Shown here: positions 32,525 through 43,575 of the stretch, piece by piece
Layout: every line of letters starts with the position of its first letter
Position numbering within the stretch: position 1 is the stretch's first letter
DNA from: Nematopogon swammerdamellus
Lineage: Eukaryota; Arthropoda; Insecta; Lepidoptera; Adelidae
DNA length: 64,000 nt
Assembly: GCA_946902875.1 (NCBI GenBank)
Contig: OX336342.1
Coordinates: 10,843,523 to 10,907,522, forward strand
Direction of reading: 5' to 3'
Translations under genes and position numbers: made by a program
Notes under the pieces: generated by a model
Database searches by the model: none
The model's input: only the letters and a program-made list of their open reading frames with translations
What the model was told of the DNA's origin: nothing

Positions 32525-34588
32525 TGCACGGACATGAATTGCATCCTGAGGAAGGACATAGGCTACCTTTTGTCTCAAAAATCAACCCTTAAGGGGGTGA
32601 AATGGAAATAGGGGATGAAAGTTTGTTTGGGTGGAACCCAGCATTTCTCAAGTTAGGGATATGACAATTCATATTTAGGCTTTTGGTATGAAATAATGAA
32701 TTACGTGTTTCAGCGTTTTTGCTAAATCAACCCTTAAATTAAAATAGGGGATGATTTCAAAATTAGATTTTAGAATTTTTTTAAATTTTGTACTGAGATG
32801 AATTGCATCCTGAGGAAGGACATAGGCTACCTTTTGTCTCAAAAAACAACCCTTTAGGAGGTGAAATAGGGGATGAAAGTTTGTATGGGGAACCTATCAT
32901 TTCTCAAGTTAGGGATATGACAATTCATATTTAGGCTTTTGGTATGAATTAAAGAGTTAAGTGTTTCAGCGTTTTTGTTAAATCAACCCTTAAATTAAAA
33001 TGGGGGATGATTTCAAAATTTGATTTAGGATGTTAAATGATTTTAAATAATTTCACCATACTGGGGGTGGCCTTGAAGAGGGGGGTTGAGGTAGGGGGTG
33101 AGGTGTCCGCGGGGAGAGAGGAAGGAAGGATAATTTAATCTCTATCTTCTTTTCTCTATCTCTATCTCTACTTCTTATATGTATGTGTGAGGTAAACTCG
33201 GAACCACTTAACATATTTTGATGCGGTTTACACCAATGTTCAGGCTCAACTACGAATCTGAATCTGAACTCGAAAATCATAATTCTAGCTACTCATCATA
33301 AATCAATCATGCGTGTTTCAGGGTTTTTGGATTTTCACATTTTATGGGAGGGAAATGTGGGGTGACAGTTTATATGAGAGTATGGGTTTTTTAAAGGTAG
33401 GAACTTGATCATCATAATTATAGCTACTCTTAAGAAATAAATGATGACGCGTTTCAGGGTTTTTGGTTCTTCACATTTTAAAGGGGGGATTTGGCGTGGC
33501 AGTGGCCTTGCCCATAGTAACGTTCTTTCTTCGAGAAGGTTTATTGTATTCCAGAATGCAGCTTAGCCTAAAGCCTTGCCGTTCGTTACTTGCTTTATTT
33601 TTATCGTTTACCTAACCGCAGCTCGCCCTTCAGCCTCGCCCATAGTTACTTACTTTCATCGAGAAGGTTTATCCTCTTCCTGAACGCAGCTCGGCCTTCA
33701 GCCTCGCCCATAGTTTATGAACGCAGCTCGGCCTTCGGCCTCGCCCTTAGCTACTTACTTTCTTCGAGAAGGTTTATAGTCTTACTGAACGCGGCTCGGC
33801 CTTCGGCCTCGCCCATAGTTACTTACTTTCTTCGAGAAGGTTTATAGTCTTTCTGAACGCAGCTTGGCCTTCGGCCTCGCCCTCAGTTACTTGCTTACTT
33901 CGAGAAGGTTTATAGTCTTCCTGAACGCAGCTCGGCCTTCGGCCTCGCCCTCAGTTTCTTACTTTATTCGAGAAGGTTTATAGTCTTCCTGAACGCAGCT
34001 CGGCCTTCGGCCTCGCCCTCAGTTACTTTCTTCGAGGAGGTTTATAGCCTTCCTGAACGCAGCTCGGCCTTCGGCCTCGCCCTCAGTTACTTCCTTTCTT
34101 CAAAAAGGTTTATGGTCTTCCTGAACGCAGCTCGGCCTTCGGCCTCGCTCTTAGTAACTTACTTTCTATGAGAAGTTTTATAGTCTTCCTGAACGCAGCT
34201 CGGCCTTCGGCCTCGCCCAGAGTTATTTACTTTCTTCGAGAAGGTTTATAGCCTTCCTGAACGCAGCTCGGCCTTCGGCCTCGCCCTCAGTTACTTACTT
34301 TCTTCGAGAAGGTTTATGGTCTTCCTGAACGCAGCTCGGCCTTCGGCCTCGCCCTTAGTAACTTACTTTCTACGAGAAGTTTTATAGTCTTCCTGAACTT
34401 ACTTTATTTGAGAAGGTTTATCGTGTACCTTAACGCAGCTTGCCTTCGGCCTCGCCCTTAATTACTTACTTTCTTAGAGATGGTTTATCGACTTCCTGAA
34501 CGCAGCTCGGCTTTAGGCCTCGCCCATATTTACTTACTGTCTTCTTTGAAATACGAATTTCACGCGAGCGGAGCCGCGGGCTCAGCTA
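32525..34588 (+). mobile_element. Helitron remnant with interior repeats and 68-bp satellite
   Basis: The interior block ATGAATTGCATCCTGAGGAA, then GGACATAGGCTACC and GGGGATGAAAGTTTG, occurs twice 264 bases apart (32534, 32798). A second pair of GTGTTTCAGGGTTTTTGG units lies at 33312 and 33451. About 15 sense monomers of the 68-bp satellite follow (33505-34540). The right end is GAAATACGAATTTCACGCG, then AGCGGAGCCGCGGGC and a mutated terminal CTAT near 34588. The plus-strand gene-like frames are satellite translations. The 5' end is not identified. Confidence 0.7.
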
Positions 34589-34597
34589 TAATATGTA

Positions 34598-34735
34598 TAA
34601 AAAAAAGGCCTGCGAAGTTTCTTCTCTGTTCTTCTTCGTGAGTGTAATCGAACCGAATAGAACAAATTGTGATAAGTTCGAGAACAGTCTAACTGCCATA
34701 TGAATGGCCAATAAACAATACAATACAACACAATA
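34598..34735 (+). mobile_element. LINE-like 3' end fragment
   Basis: Shares CCTGCGAAGTTTCTT, GTGTAATCGAACCG and a CCATA(T/C)GAATG...AATAAA ending with 53636-53770. The two copies define a repeat that resembles the 3' UTR of a non-LTR element. No coding part is present. Confidence 0.5.
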
Positions 34736-34739
34736 CAAA

Positions 34740-34872
34740 AAGATAGCTGAATACTTTATTGTTAAAATATACATTTAACAATAACAATTACATAGAACAT
34801 TTATATGAGGCGCAAAAGCGGACTTATCCCTTACAGATATTTCTTCCAGTCAATCTTTGACAATAGAGTACA
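34740..34872 (-). mobile_element. Jockey-like LINE 3' end
   Basis: On the minus strand it reads GATTGACTGGAAGAAATATC, then TGTAAGGGATAAGTCCGC, ending with AACAATAAAG. It matches 43461-43560 (TTGACTGTAAGAAATATCTG, AAGGGATAAGTCCGCC). The clade is inferred by resemblance. Confidence 0.6.
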
Positions 34873-35221
34873 AGAAAAATGACAGATAATGATATTTTTG
34901 TGACAACAGTCAACACGCACGCGTCCTCCTGTCTCAGGAGTCTCTATGGTTGTGCTGGATTTTGTATTGAGCAAGATTTTACTACCATTCTGTTGCTATT
35001 TGGCACGCTGCCATCAAACCCTTACTTGTATCGGCTCCGCATTATTTTACTCAAAAGAGATTTGTTATAGTTGTCCCTGTCGAAAAAGTGGAAAAAATAC
35101 ACAGAGAAATGTATTTTCCTTGATTCAGTAAATAAGTGCCTGGATGACATGGCTCTATAGTTTTCCAAAAAATTCCCATTTAATGTAATTACTTGTGTAA
35201 AGGCGTGTGGAATGGTGTGGT
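34873..35221. other. Non-coding DNA, nothing recognised
   Basis: Short overlapping frames without motifs. Confidence 0.4.
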
Positions 35222-35345
35222 GGACCACCCGCCAGGTGGGACGACGACATCAAGTACGTCAGCTGAATGCAGTGGTTACGTACCGCTGAATGCCGGGAGT
35301 ACTGGAGGAAAATTGGAGAGGAGTCGAAGCATACACGCTGACTGA
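35222..35345 (+). mobile_element. RTE-like LINE C-terminal tail fragment
   Basis: PPARWDDDIKYVS, a stop, then MQWLRTAECREYWRKIGEE: a decayed copy of the same tail as 1237 and 11076. The GEAYVQQW end is degraded. Confidence 0.75.
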
Positions 35346-36156
35346 CTGAGTAACTGTAATTACTTACTGGTTTTTTAAAATACTAGAAGGTAAAAGCCTA
35401 CGAGTGAGCAATAATTGCTTAAATTAAATTAAAGAAACAAGTCTTAATAACGACAAGCAGTATGTATTACAATTCGTCCAGATTACGTCTAAAATATACA
35501 AAATACTCTTTTTGAGATTTTTGACAATAAAGGTTTGTTGCTTTTGTTACAGAAACATTAATATTGTCTCCCGCTCCAGGCATCATCTGCGGCTCACTAC
35601 CTGAACGGTGAACATTTTCCTTGTAAATGAAAAAAATGTCTTTCATAATAAGGAAAACCGCAAAGATAATTACGAAGGAAAGCCTCAATTACGTCTAGGA
35701 TCCCTCATTTTTAATCCTATAAATCAAGTCAATTTGTGGCGGATACGCTCGGGAAGGAACCAATTTGAACCGGCTTGTAGCTCCACTGAGATAATTAAAT
35801 CAAGTCTTATTTGCTGTTGGTGTTTTCAGTAAGGGGAGGGGACTCCACGCGGCACTTCTCATTTTGTTCGTGTTCTCGCTCTTGCCCTTGACATATTCGG
35901 TTTTCAGTTTAAATTCATTTGACGCTCGCTTCCGTGGAAACAGTTTCTCAGATATTTCGCTTTTAAGGGCGCTCTCGAAACCTTTGAAATATAATTTGTT
36001 AAAAAGTTCCATTACAATGAAAGCATCATCTTAATAAGCTGCTCACATTTTTGTGCAGGATTTTTGTTTTTTCATTCAGTAACATTTCAGTGTTGAATAG
36101 AACTTTCAAAAAATATTTTTTTACTGACCATTAACGTAGAAGAGAGCTAAAGCCCT
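35346..36156. other. Non-coding DNA, nothing recognised
   Basis: AT-rich sequence. The small frames are uninformative. Confidence 0.45.
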
Positions 36157-36254
36157 ATTTTTGTTTGAAAAATGCAAAGCGAAAATCATTGGAAAAAATA
36201 CATCCCGGCCAGGATTTTCCAATGATTTTCGCTTTGCATTTTTCAAACAAAAAT
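36157..36254. repeat. Perfect 40-bp inverted repeat, 18-nt loop
   Basis: Bases 36157-36196 are the exact reverse complement of 36215-36254 (left arm begins ATTTTTGTTTGAAAAATGCA). The right arm and the following DNA to about 36302 resemble a SINE-like repeat also seen near 4211-4345, so the left arm may be an inverted duplicate of part of that repeat. Confidence 0.9.
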
Positions 36255-36302
36255 ATATATAAAGCGAGTACGTGCTTAGTACTAACATATAAACATAAAA
36301 TA

Positions 36303-37038
36303 TTATTAAAGCCCGATTACCTTTTCAGCCTCTTCTCTATTGTAATGTGGCCTTGATGAACATCCACATATTCTTGCGGGCAGGATTTGTGGAATAAACT
36401 CCACTTTTTATTACCCGTGTCAACTCTAAGAATGCCAGTGGAGGTTGGTGGGCTTCGCCAAACAATGGGAGGAAGGAAGAGAATTCGAGCATTATTATTT
36501 TGACCAAGCATAAGTTATTTTTGTGCCGAATAAAACAGGACTTGTCTCAAGCAGATGATTAATGAGGTTGAATCAAAATAAAAAATAAAAATATCTATGT
36601 AGAATCTTATTGCATTCACTGTTGGTGAATTAACCCTATAATATGTAAAACATGAGGCAAGACTTGACGCCAGAGACAAAGTTCTATAACAGTACAAATT
36701 CTTATTTTCACTAAAGATTTTTTCCCATTTTTCTGGTCGCAATGAAGGGTTGGAAAAAGCATACGAAATAAATATTTCAACCTTATTTCGCTAATACAAG
36801 TTAATAAATTTTTATGATTTGCTAATATTGACATTATTTCGTTGTGCCAATCCGTCGAAGTGATCATAAAAATGATAAATTATAATTTCTCATTTAGGTC
36901 AACTGAAACGAGAATTTTATTTAATCTTATAATTTTACTACGGACTTTAAAATAATAATGACGTCACGCCGCCGTTCTAAATAAGACTAGTATTTCAATT
37001 AAAGTGCGTCTTTAGGACAAGAAGGGCCACATAATTTG
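36303..37038. other. Non-coding DNA, nothing recognised
   Basis: AT-rich sequence without a supported element. Confidence 0.45.
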
Positions 37039-37473
37039 AAAAATAAGTTCAAGAACTAAAACCCGACTACTGAAAAATCACGCTCTAAAAAGTATGAAAC
37101 AAGAAAATGTTCTCATCTGAAATTGTTATGTACAAACTATTCAATATTTTATCGTCTATTAAATAAACAACTTACACGTAATATATTTTAATGTATTTAA
37201 TAAATATTCATAGTGTTGTTCAGAGGATAGCCATGGTCGTATGCCACTTTGCCCTATAGGGTAGGTGGCATACGACCACGGCTATCCTCTGAACAACACT
37301 ATGAATATTTATTAAATACATTAAAATATATTACGTGTAAGTTGTTTATTTAATAGACGATAAAATATTGAATAGTTTGTACATAACAATTTCAGATGAG
37401 AACATTTTCTTGTTTCATACTTTTTAGAGCGTGATTTTTCAGTAGTCGGGTTTTAGTTCTTGAACTTATTTTT
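37039..37473. repeat. 435-bp hairpin, 209-bp arms with one mismatch
   Basis: Bases 37039-37247 and 37265-37473 are reverse complements apart from one position (CCATGG versus CCACGG, about 37234). The 17-base spacer contains the palindrome CCCTATAGGG. The ends are not flanked by an obvious target duplication. It could be a young inverted duplication, a foldback transposon, or a hairpin-RNA (endogenous siRNA) locus. No open frame. Confidence 0.9.
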
Positions 37474-37599
37474 TATTTTAATTATTTTGGGGATATAACT
37501 TCGTGATAAAGTATTTGCAGAGCCGTTTTACATGTTTTGTTTGTTTAGGTTTTACTGTTTTATAATTTTAACATGTGTACCATAGTCCATAAGGGCAAG
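37474..37599. other. AT-rich spacer
   Basis: Short non-repetitive stretch between the hairpin and the satellite array. Confidence 0.4.
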
Positions 37600-39085
37600 C
37601 TGGGTTCAGGTAAACGATAAACCGACTCGAAGAAAGTAAGTAACAAAGGGCGAGGCCGAAGGCCGAGCTGCGTTCAGGAAGACGACAAACTTTCTCGAAG
37701 AAAGTAAGCAACTATGGGCAAGGCCGAAGGCCGAGCGGCGCTCAGGAAGAGGATGAACCATCTTTAAGAAAGTAAGTAACTGAGGGCGAGGCCGAAGGCC
37801 GAGCTGCGTTCGGGAAGACTATAAACCTTCCCGAAGACAGTAAGTAACCATGGGCGAGGCCGAAGGCCGAGCTGCGTTCAGGAAGAGGATAAACCATCTT
37901 TAAGAAAGTAAGTAACTGAGGGCCAGGCCGAAGGCCAAGCTGCGTTCGGGAAGACTATAAACCTTCTCGAAGAAAGTAAGTAACAAAGGGCGAGGCCGAA
38001 GGCCGAGCTGTGTTCAGGAAGACGATAAACTTTCCCGAAGACAGTAAGTAACTATGGGCGAGGCTGAAGGCCGAGCTGCGTTCAGGAAGAGGATAAACCA
38101 TCTTTAAGAAAGTAAGTAACTGAGGGCGAGGCCGAAGGCCGAGCTGCGTTCGGGAAGACTATAAACCTTCTCGAAGAAAGTAAGTAACAAAGGGCGAGGC
38201 CGAAGGCCGAGCTCCGTTCAGGAAGACGATAAACTTTTTCGAAGACAGTAAGTAACTATGGGCGAGGCCGAGGGCCGAGCTGCGTTCAGGAAGAGGATAA
38301 ACCATCTTTAAGAAAGTAAGTAACTGAGGGCGAGGCCCAAGGCCGAGCTGCGTTCGGGAAGACTATAAACCTTCTCGAAGAAAGTAAGTAACAAAGGGCG
38401 AGGCCGAAGGCCGAGCTGCGTTCAGGAAGATAATAAACTTTCTCGAAGACAGTAAGTATATGGGAGAGGCCGAAGGCCGAGCTGCGTTCATGAAGAGGAT
38501 AAACCATCTTTAAGAAAGTAAGTAACTGAGGGCGAGGCCGAAGGCCGAGCTGCGTTCGGGAAGACTATAAACCTTCTCGAAGAAAGTAAGTAACAAAGGG
38601 CGAGGCCGAAGGCCGAGCTGCGTTCAGGAAGATGATAAACTTTCTCGAAGACAACCTTCTTTTCTATCATTCTCGAAGACACTTCTAACCCACCACCTCC
38701 CGAGCGCACCATCCTCGCGGATATAGCACTCGCAATGTGTTCTCATCGCTCGTCAAGGCAAATATCTCTTATATCATATATCAATATCTATTATCAATAT
38801 ATCATTCTCGAAGACAGTAAGTATATGGGAGAGGCCGAAGGCCGAGCTGCGTTCATGAAGAGGATAAACCATCTTTAAGAAAGTAATTAAAAAAGGGCGA
38901 GGCCGAAGACCGAGCTGCGTTCGGGAAGACTATAAACCTTCTCGTAAACAGTAAGTAACTAAGGGAGAGGCCGAAGGCCGAGCTGCGTTCGGGAAGACTA
39001 TAAACCTTCTCGTAGACAGTAAGTAACTATGGGCGAGGCCGAAGGGCGAGATGCGTTCAGGAAGAGGATAATTCTTTTTCGAAAT
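37600..39085 (-). repeat. 68-bp satellite array with trimeric higher-order unit
   Basis: About 19 minus-oriented monomers (core GGGCGAGGCCGAAGGCCGAG on the plus strand). Three monomer types alternate, distinguished by ACCATCTTTAAGAAAG, ACCTTCTCGAAGAAAG and ACTTTC(T/C)CGAAGACAG. The first type recurs at 37757, 37893, 38097, 38301 and 38503, giving steps of 136, 204, 204 and 202. Bases about 38650-38800 interrupt the array with unrelated DNA bounded by TATCATTCTCGAAGACA on both sides. The minus-strand frames here are satellite translations. Confidence 0.85.
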
Positions 39086-39716
39086 AAGTAGCTAAGAAGT
39101 TACTTTCTTCGAGATGATTATAGTCTTCCTGAACGCAGCTCGATCTTCTGACTCGCCCTCTGTTACTTACTTTCTTCGAAAAGGTTATCCTCTTCCTGAA
39201 CGCAGCTCGGCCTTCGGCCTCGCCCTTTGTTGCTTACTTTCTTAAAGATGGTTTATCCTCTTCCTGAACGCAGCTCGGCCTTCGGCCTCGCCCATAGTTA
39301 CTTACTGTCTTCAAAAAAGTTTATCCTCTTCCTGAACGCAGCTCGGCCTTCGGCCTCGCCCATAGTTACTTACTGTCTTCAAAAAAGTTTATCCTCTTCC
39401 CGAACGCAGCTCGGCCTTCGGCCTCGCCTGTTGTTACTTACTTTCTTCGAGAAAGTTTATCGTCTTCCTGAACGCAGCTCGGCCCTCGGCCTCGCCCTTT
39501 ATTACTTACTTTCTTCGAGAAGGTTTATAGTCTTCCCGAACGCAGCTCGGCCTTCGGCCTCGCCCTCAGTTACTAACTGTCTTTAAGAAGGTTTATCTAC
39601 TTCCTGAACGCAGCTCGGCCTTCTGCCTCGCCCTTAGTTACTTATTTTCTTTGAGTAGGTTTATCGTCTTCCTGAACGCAACTCATTTACAAACTTTCGC
39701 GTTTATAATATTAAGA
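39086..39716 (+). repeat. 68-bp satellite array, inverted block ending at Helitron 5' end
   Basis: About nine plus-oriented monomers, so the array changes orientation near 39086. It ends with AACTCATTTACAAACTTTCG and CGTTTATAATATTAAGA. On the minus strand this reads TCTTAATATTATAAACGCGA preceded by A, a Helitron 5' terminus in minus orientation. Confidence 0.75.
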
Positions 39717-39759
39717 TGGTTTTAAGTAGGATGTATTTGGTTAGGTTTGGAATGAGGCC

Positions 39760-40100
39760 GAGTACCGTGTGGGGTCGATACTTAAAAAGAATATCCCCAC
39801 TGCATCTCTCCCCATGCATGTCGTAAAAGGCGACTAAGGGATAAGGACAAGATGCCGTGCTAAAGGGCGACAGGCTCGCCACCTCTCACCTTGGCACGGT
39901 ACTTCCACCGAGTCATGCAGCAGGTGGGTCTTCGTGCCATACTTGCTGCTTGATCGATTTAATCTTTTTCGAATCCTTTGCAAAATGTGGTGGTCGGTGT
40001 TGTGCTGTAATTGACAAGAGTTCTTGCAGCACAACACCGATTACTCTGCTTACCCCGATTGTCGGGATTCAGCGTGTGTGATATGTGTGTATATATGTAT
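39760..40100 (+). mobile_element. SINE with head B, hairpin body and (TATG) tail; copy 1
   Basis: Starts GAGTACCGTGTGGGGTCG, then CCACTGCATCTCTCCCCATG and AAGGCGACTAAGGGATAAGG, then the distinct body with TGCAGCAGGTGGGTCTTCGT and the inverted pair GTGTTGTGCTGTAATTG/GCAGCACAACACCG, ending in TATG-type repeats. GGAATGAGGCC is duplicated at 39749-39759 and 40101-40111, an 11-base target duplication typical of LINE-mobilised SINEs. Confidence 0.9.
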
Positions 40101-40480
40101 GGAATGAGGCCTGATTTTATTTTATTTAGAAATTATTACCAATTATCGGGTGCATGCAAGCAAATCCGAAAGCAATAGCTAACAATATATATATTTTTGT
40201 CGGCCCTCGGCCTCGCCCTTTATTACTTACTTTCTTCGAGAAGGTTTATAGTCTTCCCGAACGCAGCTCGGCCTTCGGCCTCGCCCTCAGTTACTAACTG
40301 TCTTTAAGAAGGTTTATCTACTTCCTGAACGCAGCTCGGCCTTCTGCCTCGCCCTTAGTTACTTATTTTCTTTGAGTAGGTTTATCGTCTTCCTGAACGC
40401 AACTCATTTACAAACTTTCGCGTTTATAATATTAAGATGGTTTTAAGTAGGATGTATTTGGGTAGGTTTGGAATGAGGCC

Positions 40481-40821
40481 GAGTACCGTGTGGGGTCGAT
40501 ACTTAAAAAGAATATCCCCACTGCATCTCTCCCCATGCATGTCGTAAAAGGCGACTAAGGGATAAGGACAAGATGCCGTGCTAAAGGGCGACAGGCTCGC
40601 CACCTCTCACCTTGGCACGGTACTTCCACCGAGTCATGCAGCAGGTGGGTCTTCGTGCCATACTTGCTGCTTGATCGATTTAATCTTTTTCGAATCCTTT
40701 GCAAAATGTGGTGGTCGGTGTTGTGCTGTAATTGACAAGAGTTCTTGCAGCACAACACCGATTACTCTGCTTACCCCGATTGTCGGGATTCAGCGTGTGT
40801 GATATGTGTGTATATATGTAT
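40481..40821 (+). mobile_element. SINE copy 2 (in the tandem duplicate)
   Basis: Duplicate of 39760-40100 created by the 721-bp tandem duplication, not by a new insertion, because its flanks are also duplicated. Confidence 0.9.
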
Positions 40822-40847
40822 GGAATGAGGCCTGATTTTATTTTATT

Positions 40848-41232
40848 TAGAAATTATTACCAATTATCGGGTGCATGCAAGCAAATCCGAAAGCAATAGC
40901 TAACAATATATATATTTTTGAAATGTGCTAATTAAGCCCTTTCATTTGATAGCCAACACGGCATCATTAAAAAAATTTTTTTTTTTTGATCATGACTTTT
41001 TGTCATCTAGAGGGCGCCATAGTCAATTTTGTGTGACGTCACATAGCCTATAACCAGCGGACGATCAAGACGCTTTCAACGATACCTCATTTGTCAAATT
41101 GTGATAAGTAGTTTAGAAGTTATGAGGGAACAGATGAACATACATACATACATACATACATACATACATACATACATACATACCGGTCAAACACATAACC
41201 CTCCTTTTTGCTTCGCCGTAGTCGGGTAAAAA
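40848..41232 (-). mobile_element. CCCGACTACGGCGAAGC element with (TATG)n
   Basis: On the minus strand it begins TTTACCCGACTACGGCGAAG, contains a (TATG)n microsatellite (plus strand CATA repeats, about 41139-41182), then TTCATCTGTTCCCTCATAAC, GCGCCCTCTAGATGACA and GCTATTGCTTTCGGATTTGC. The same element lies in plus orientation at 46971-47395. I do not know its class; neither copy encodes protein. Confidence 0.7.
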
Positions 41233-41436
41233 GACGGAGGTGCTTTATAGTCCGGTTGATCCGCCGAGATTAGGAAGCCTTCGTACCGCAAAACGGAGAA
41301 CCGCAACCGCAAATGCTTCGCGATTTTGTCTCTCATACACTTTTGTCTCTCGTACATATTATACAACTCGTAATTTGGGATACAGCTTCCCTCGCGGTAT
41401 TGTAGGTTATGCTTAATTTGAGTCAACGCAACATAT

Positions 41437-41580
<144 letters not shown>

Positions 41581-42117
41581 CCCCTGTCCCTCCCTCTTTC
41601 TCCCCTGTCCCTCCCTACATCCGTCCATTTTTCATTCATCCCCTCATTAGGGGATGAATTGATTCGTTACACAAAAAAACTAAAAAAATTACCCACTTCC
41701 CATACTAACTTTCGTCGCATATTTTAACCCCTTAGGGAATGAATTTCATGGTATTCCTATACTACATTACTACAGTTTCCTACAGTTTGCTACAGTTTCC
41801 TATATACCTTTACAAATAGTATTCCCATACTGGTAAATAGCGTACTCGTACATCAGAGCGGATGTTGTTTGTGTAAGTAAGCAGCACATTTGGCCGCTGG
41901 ATTAGCATACAGGATTACCGCCTTAAGCTGGGCGGCAAACCCGTGTAATGGTCGGTATCGGACCGACTAATACGTTTCCTTAGCTCCTGCTTATGTTTCG
42001 CTACTTGTCTGGGAGTGTGTGTACGAGTATAACACGATTCACTAAAGATGTCACTCCACTCCACGGAACCATTTTTGCAGACTATCATAATATGCATTTT
42101 ATTTCCGAATGACTAGA
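41581..42117. other. Non-coding DNA, nothing recognised
   Basis: A 60-codon minus-strand frame (41915-42097) has basic residues but no motif I recognise. Short TACAGTTTCCTA repeats occur at 41770-41803. Confidence 0.4.
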
Positions 42118-42180
42118 GTAAATCTAATCTAATCTAATCTAATCTAATCCAATCCAATCCAATCTTATCTAATCTAATCT
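42118..42180. repeat. (TCTAA)n / (TCCAA)n microsatellite
   Basis: Around a dozen 5-base units of TCTAA with TCCAA variants. Confidence 0.9.
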
Positions 42181-43439
42181 CTATATTCCACGATTACCAT
42201 CATTATGTTGAACATGACATGAAGCGAATTTGCAAGGTATTTGCCGAATGACATCATTATTTGGCGTCGTGTACAATGTGTACAAGAGAATGTACACATA
42301 ATACAGGTGACACGTCACATTGTCTACACTAGCGTTCACAATCCTTTGTAACCGTGGATTTTATACACTATGTCAATTACTCGTATTATGTTTAGACTAT
42401 TGCAGAACATAGTATATTGAGGAATGATGTTGAAGTAATTAAGTCAGTAAGAGATAATGTAATAATACAAATTTCATGTGTATCTAATATAATATAGGAT
42501 ATGGCAAGATGAACACATTTTTTTATTTTTGTTTGTTGTTTTTTATTTTTTTATTGCTATATTATTTTGTTTTTGTGGCAAATAAATGTTTTTTTTTTTC
42601 AAACAAAAATTTGTATTAATCTAATTGAGAGTATAAAAAATAGTATCTCTCTCCAATTATGCTGTATTTTCATGTTATTGGGAACACAATAGAGCAAATG
42701 TCAAAAAATGTGCTGCCCGGAATATGTGTTGAAATTCAGATACAGGAAATAAGAAATAGTCGACACAAAGATAGAACGTACGTGGTACAGTTTTATTACT
42801 TGGGGGTTACGAGGGCACATTATTACACAATACAATACCGACATAGAAGTATGGAAAAGTGTTCGTGAAATATTTCAGCTTTTTTCAAATGACCTCGTGC
42901 CACATTCGAGCCAGTACCTATAAAATATTACTGCTTGTTTAGTATAATTATTTTTTATTACAAAATACATAAATGTATGAAATTTACGATGCAGTTCAGT
43001 TGAATACATCATGTTCGCTCCAAATTTTAAATTAAGACACGAAACGCCGCCAGCCGGGTAAATGCCAACAGTCCGTCAGGTGAAGATCATCACACAAACT
43101 CCACTCCTAGCAAAACAACGTGTATCTATGCCAGCTATGAAGCGGACCAAGTCTTCACTTTTACAGGACTTCTCAAGACCTCAGTCAGCTCTAGGAGCTA
43201 GGGAAACCACTTATCGGAAGGCCATTTCTTAAAATTGCCGTACGTGAGTGACGATTTCGGGAAATGGTGCATTCTTATATATATTTATTTGTATATAATA
43301 TTCTATATATTTAGTAATTTATATCTATTAACACATATGGCTTATGTTTTACCAGCATGTACTTATATGTATTGTTAATAAAGTATTCTTATTATTATTT
43401 TATCTTCAATTCTCACGACTCTTTTGCTACTAGCTACTT
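42181..43439. other. AT-rich non-coding DNA, nothing recognised
   Basis: No supported gene or element. Long T-runs at 42515-42600. Confidence 0.45.
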
Positions 43440-43575
43440 ACATTCCACTATATTATCGAATGTCAAACATCCAAAGGTTGACTGTAAGAAATATCTGTAA
43501 GGGATAAGTCCGCCTTTGCACCTTATGTAAATTTTCTAATGTATTTGTAAAGAGTTTTCTATCTATCTATCTATC
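43440..43575 (+). mobile_element. Jockey-like LINE 3' end with (TATC) tail
   Basis: CCAAAGGTTGACTGTAAGAA, then ATCTGTAAGGGATAAGTCCG, ending in TCTATCTATCTATC. Matches 34740-34872 in the opposite orientation. No coding part. Confidence 0.6.

Larger units (their letters stand above)
39479..40920 (+). repeat. 721-bp direct tandem duplication
   Basis: Bases 39479-40199 and 40200-40920 align without gaps; the only difference I noticed is T versus G at 39741/40462. Each copy holds two to three satellite monomers, the Helitron 5' end, a complete SINE and the first 72 bases of the element completed at 40848-41232. The repeated minus-strand frame (67 codons) in both copies is SINE sequence, not a gene. 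Confidence 0.9.

Noticed and set aside
39227..39586. 119-codon plus-strand frame, ERSSAFGLA-type repeats
   Set aside because: It is a read-through of 68-bp satellite monomers. Similar frames at 33590 and 38286-38712 have the same origin.
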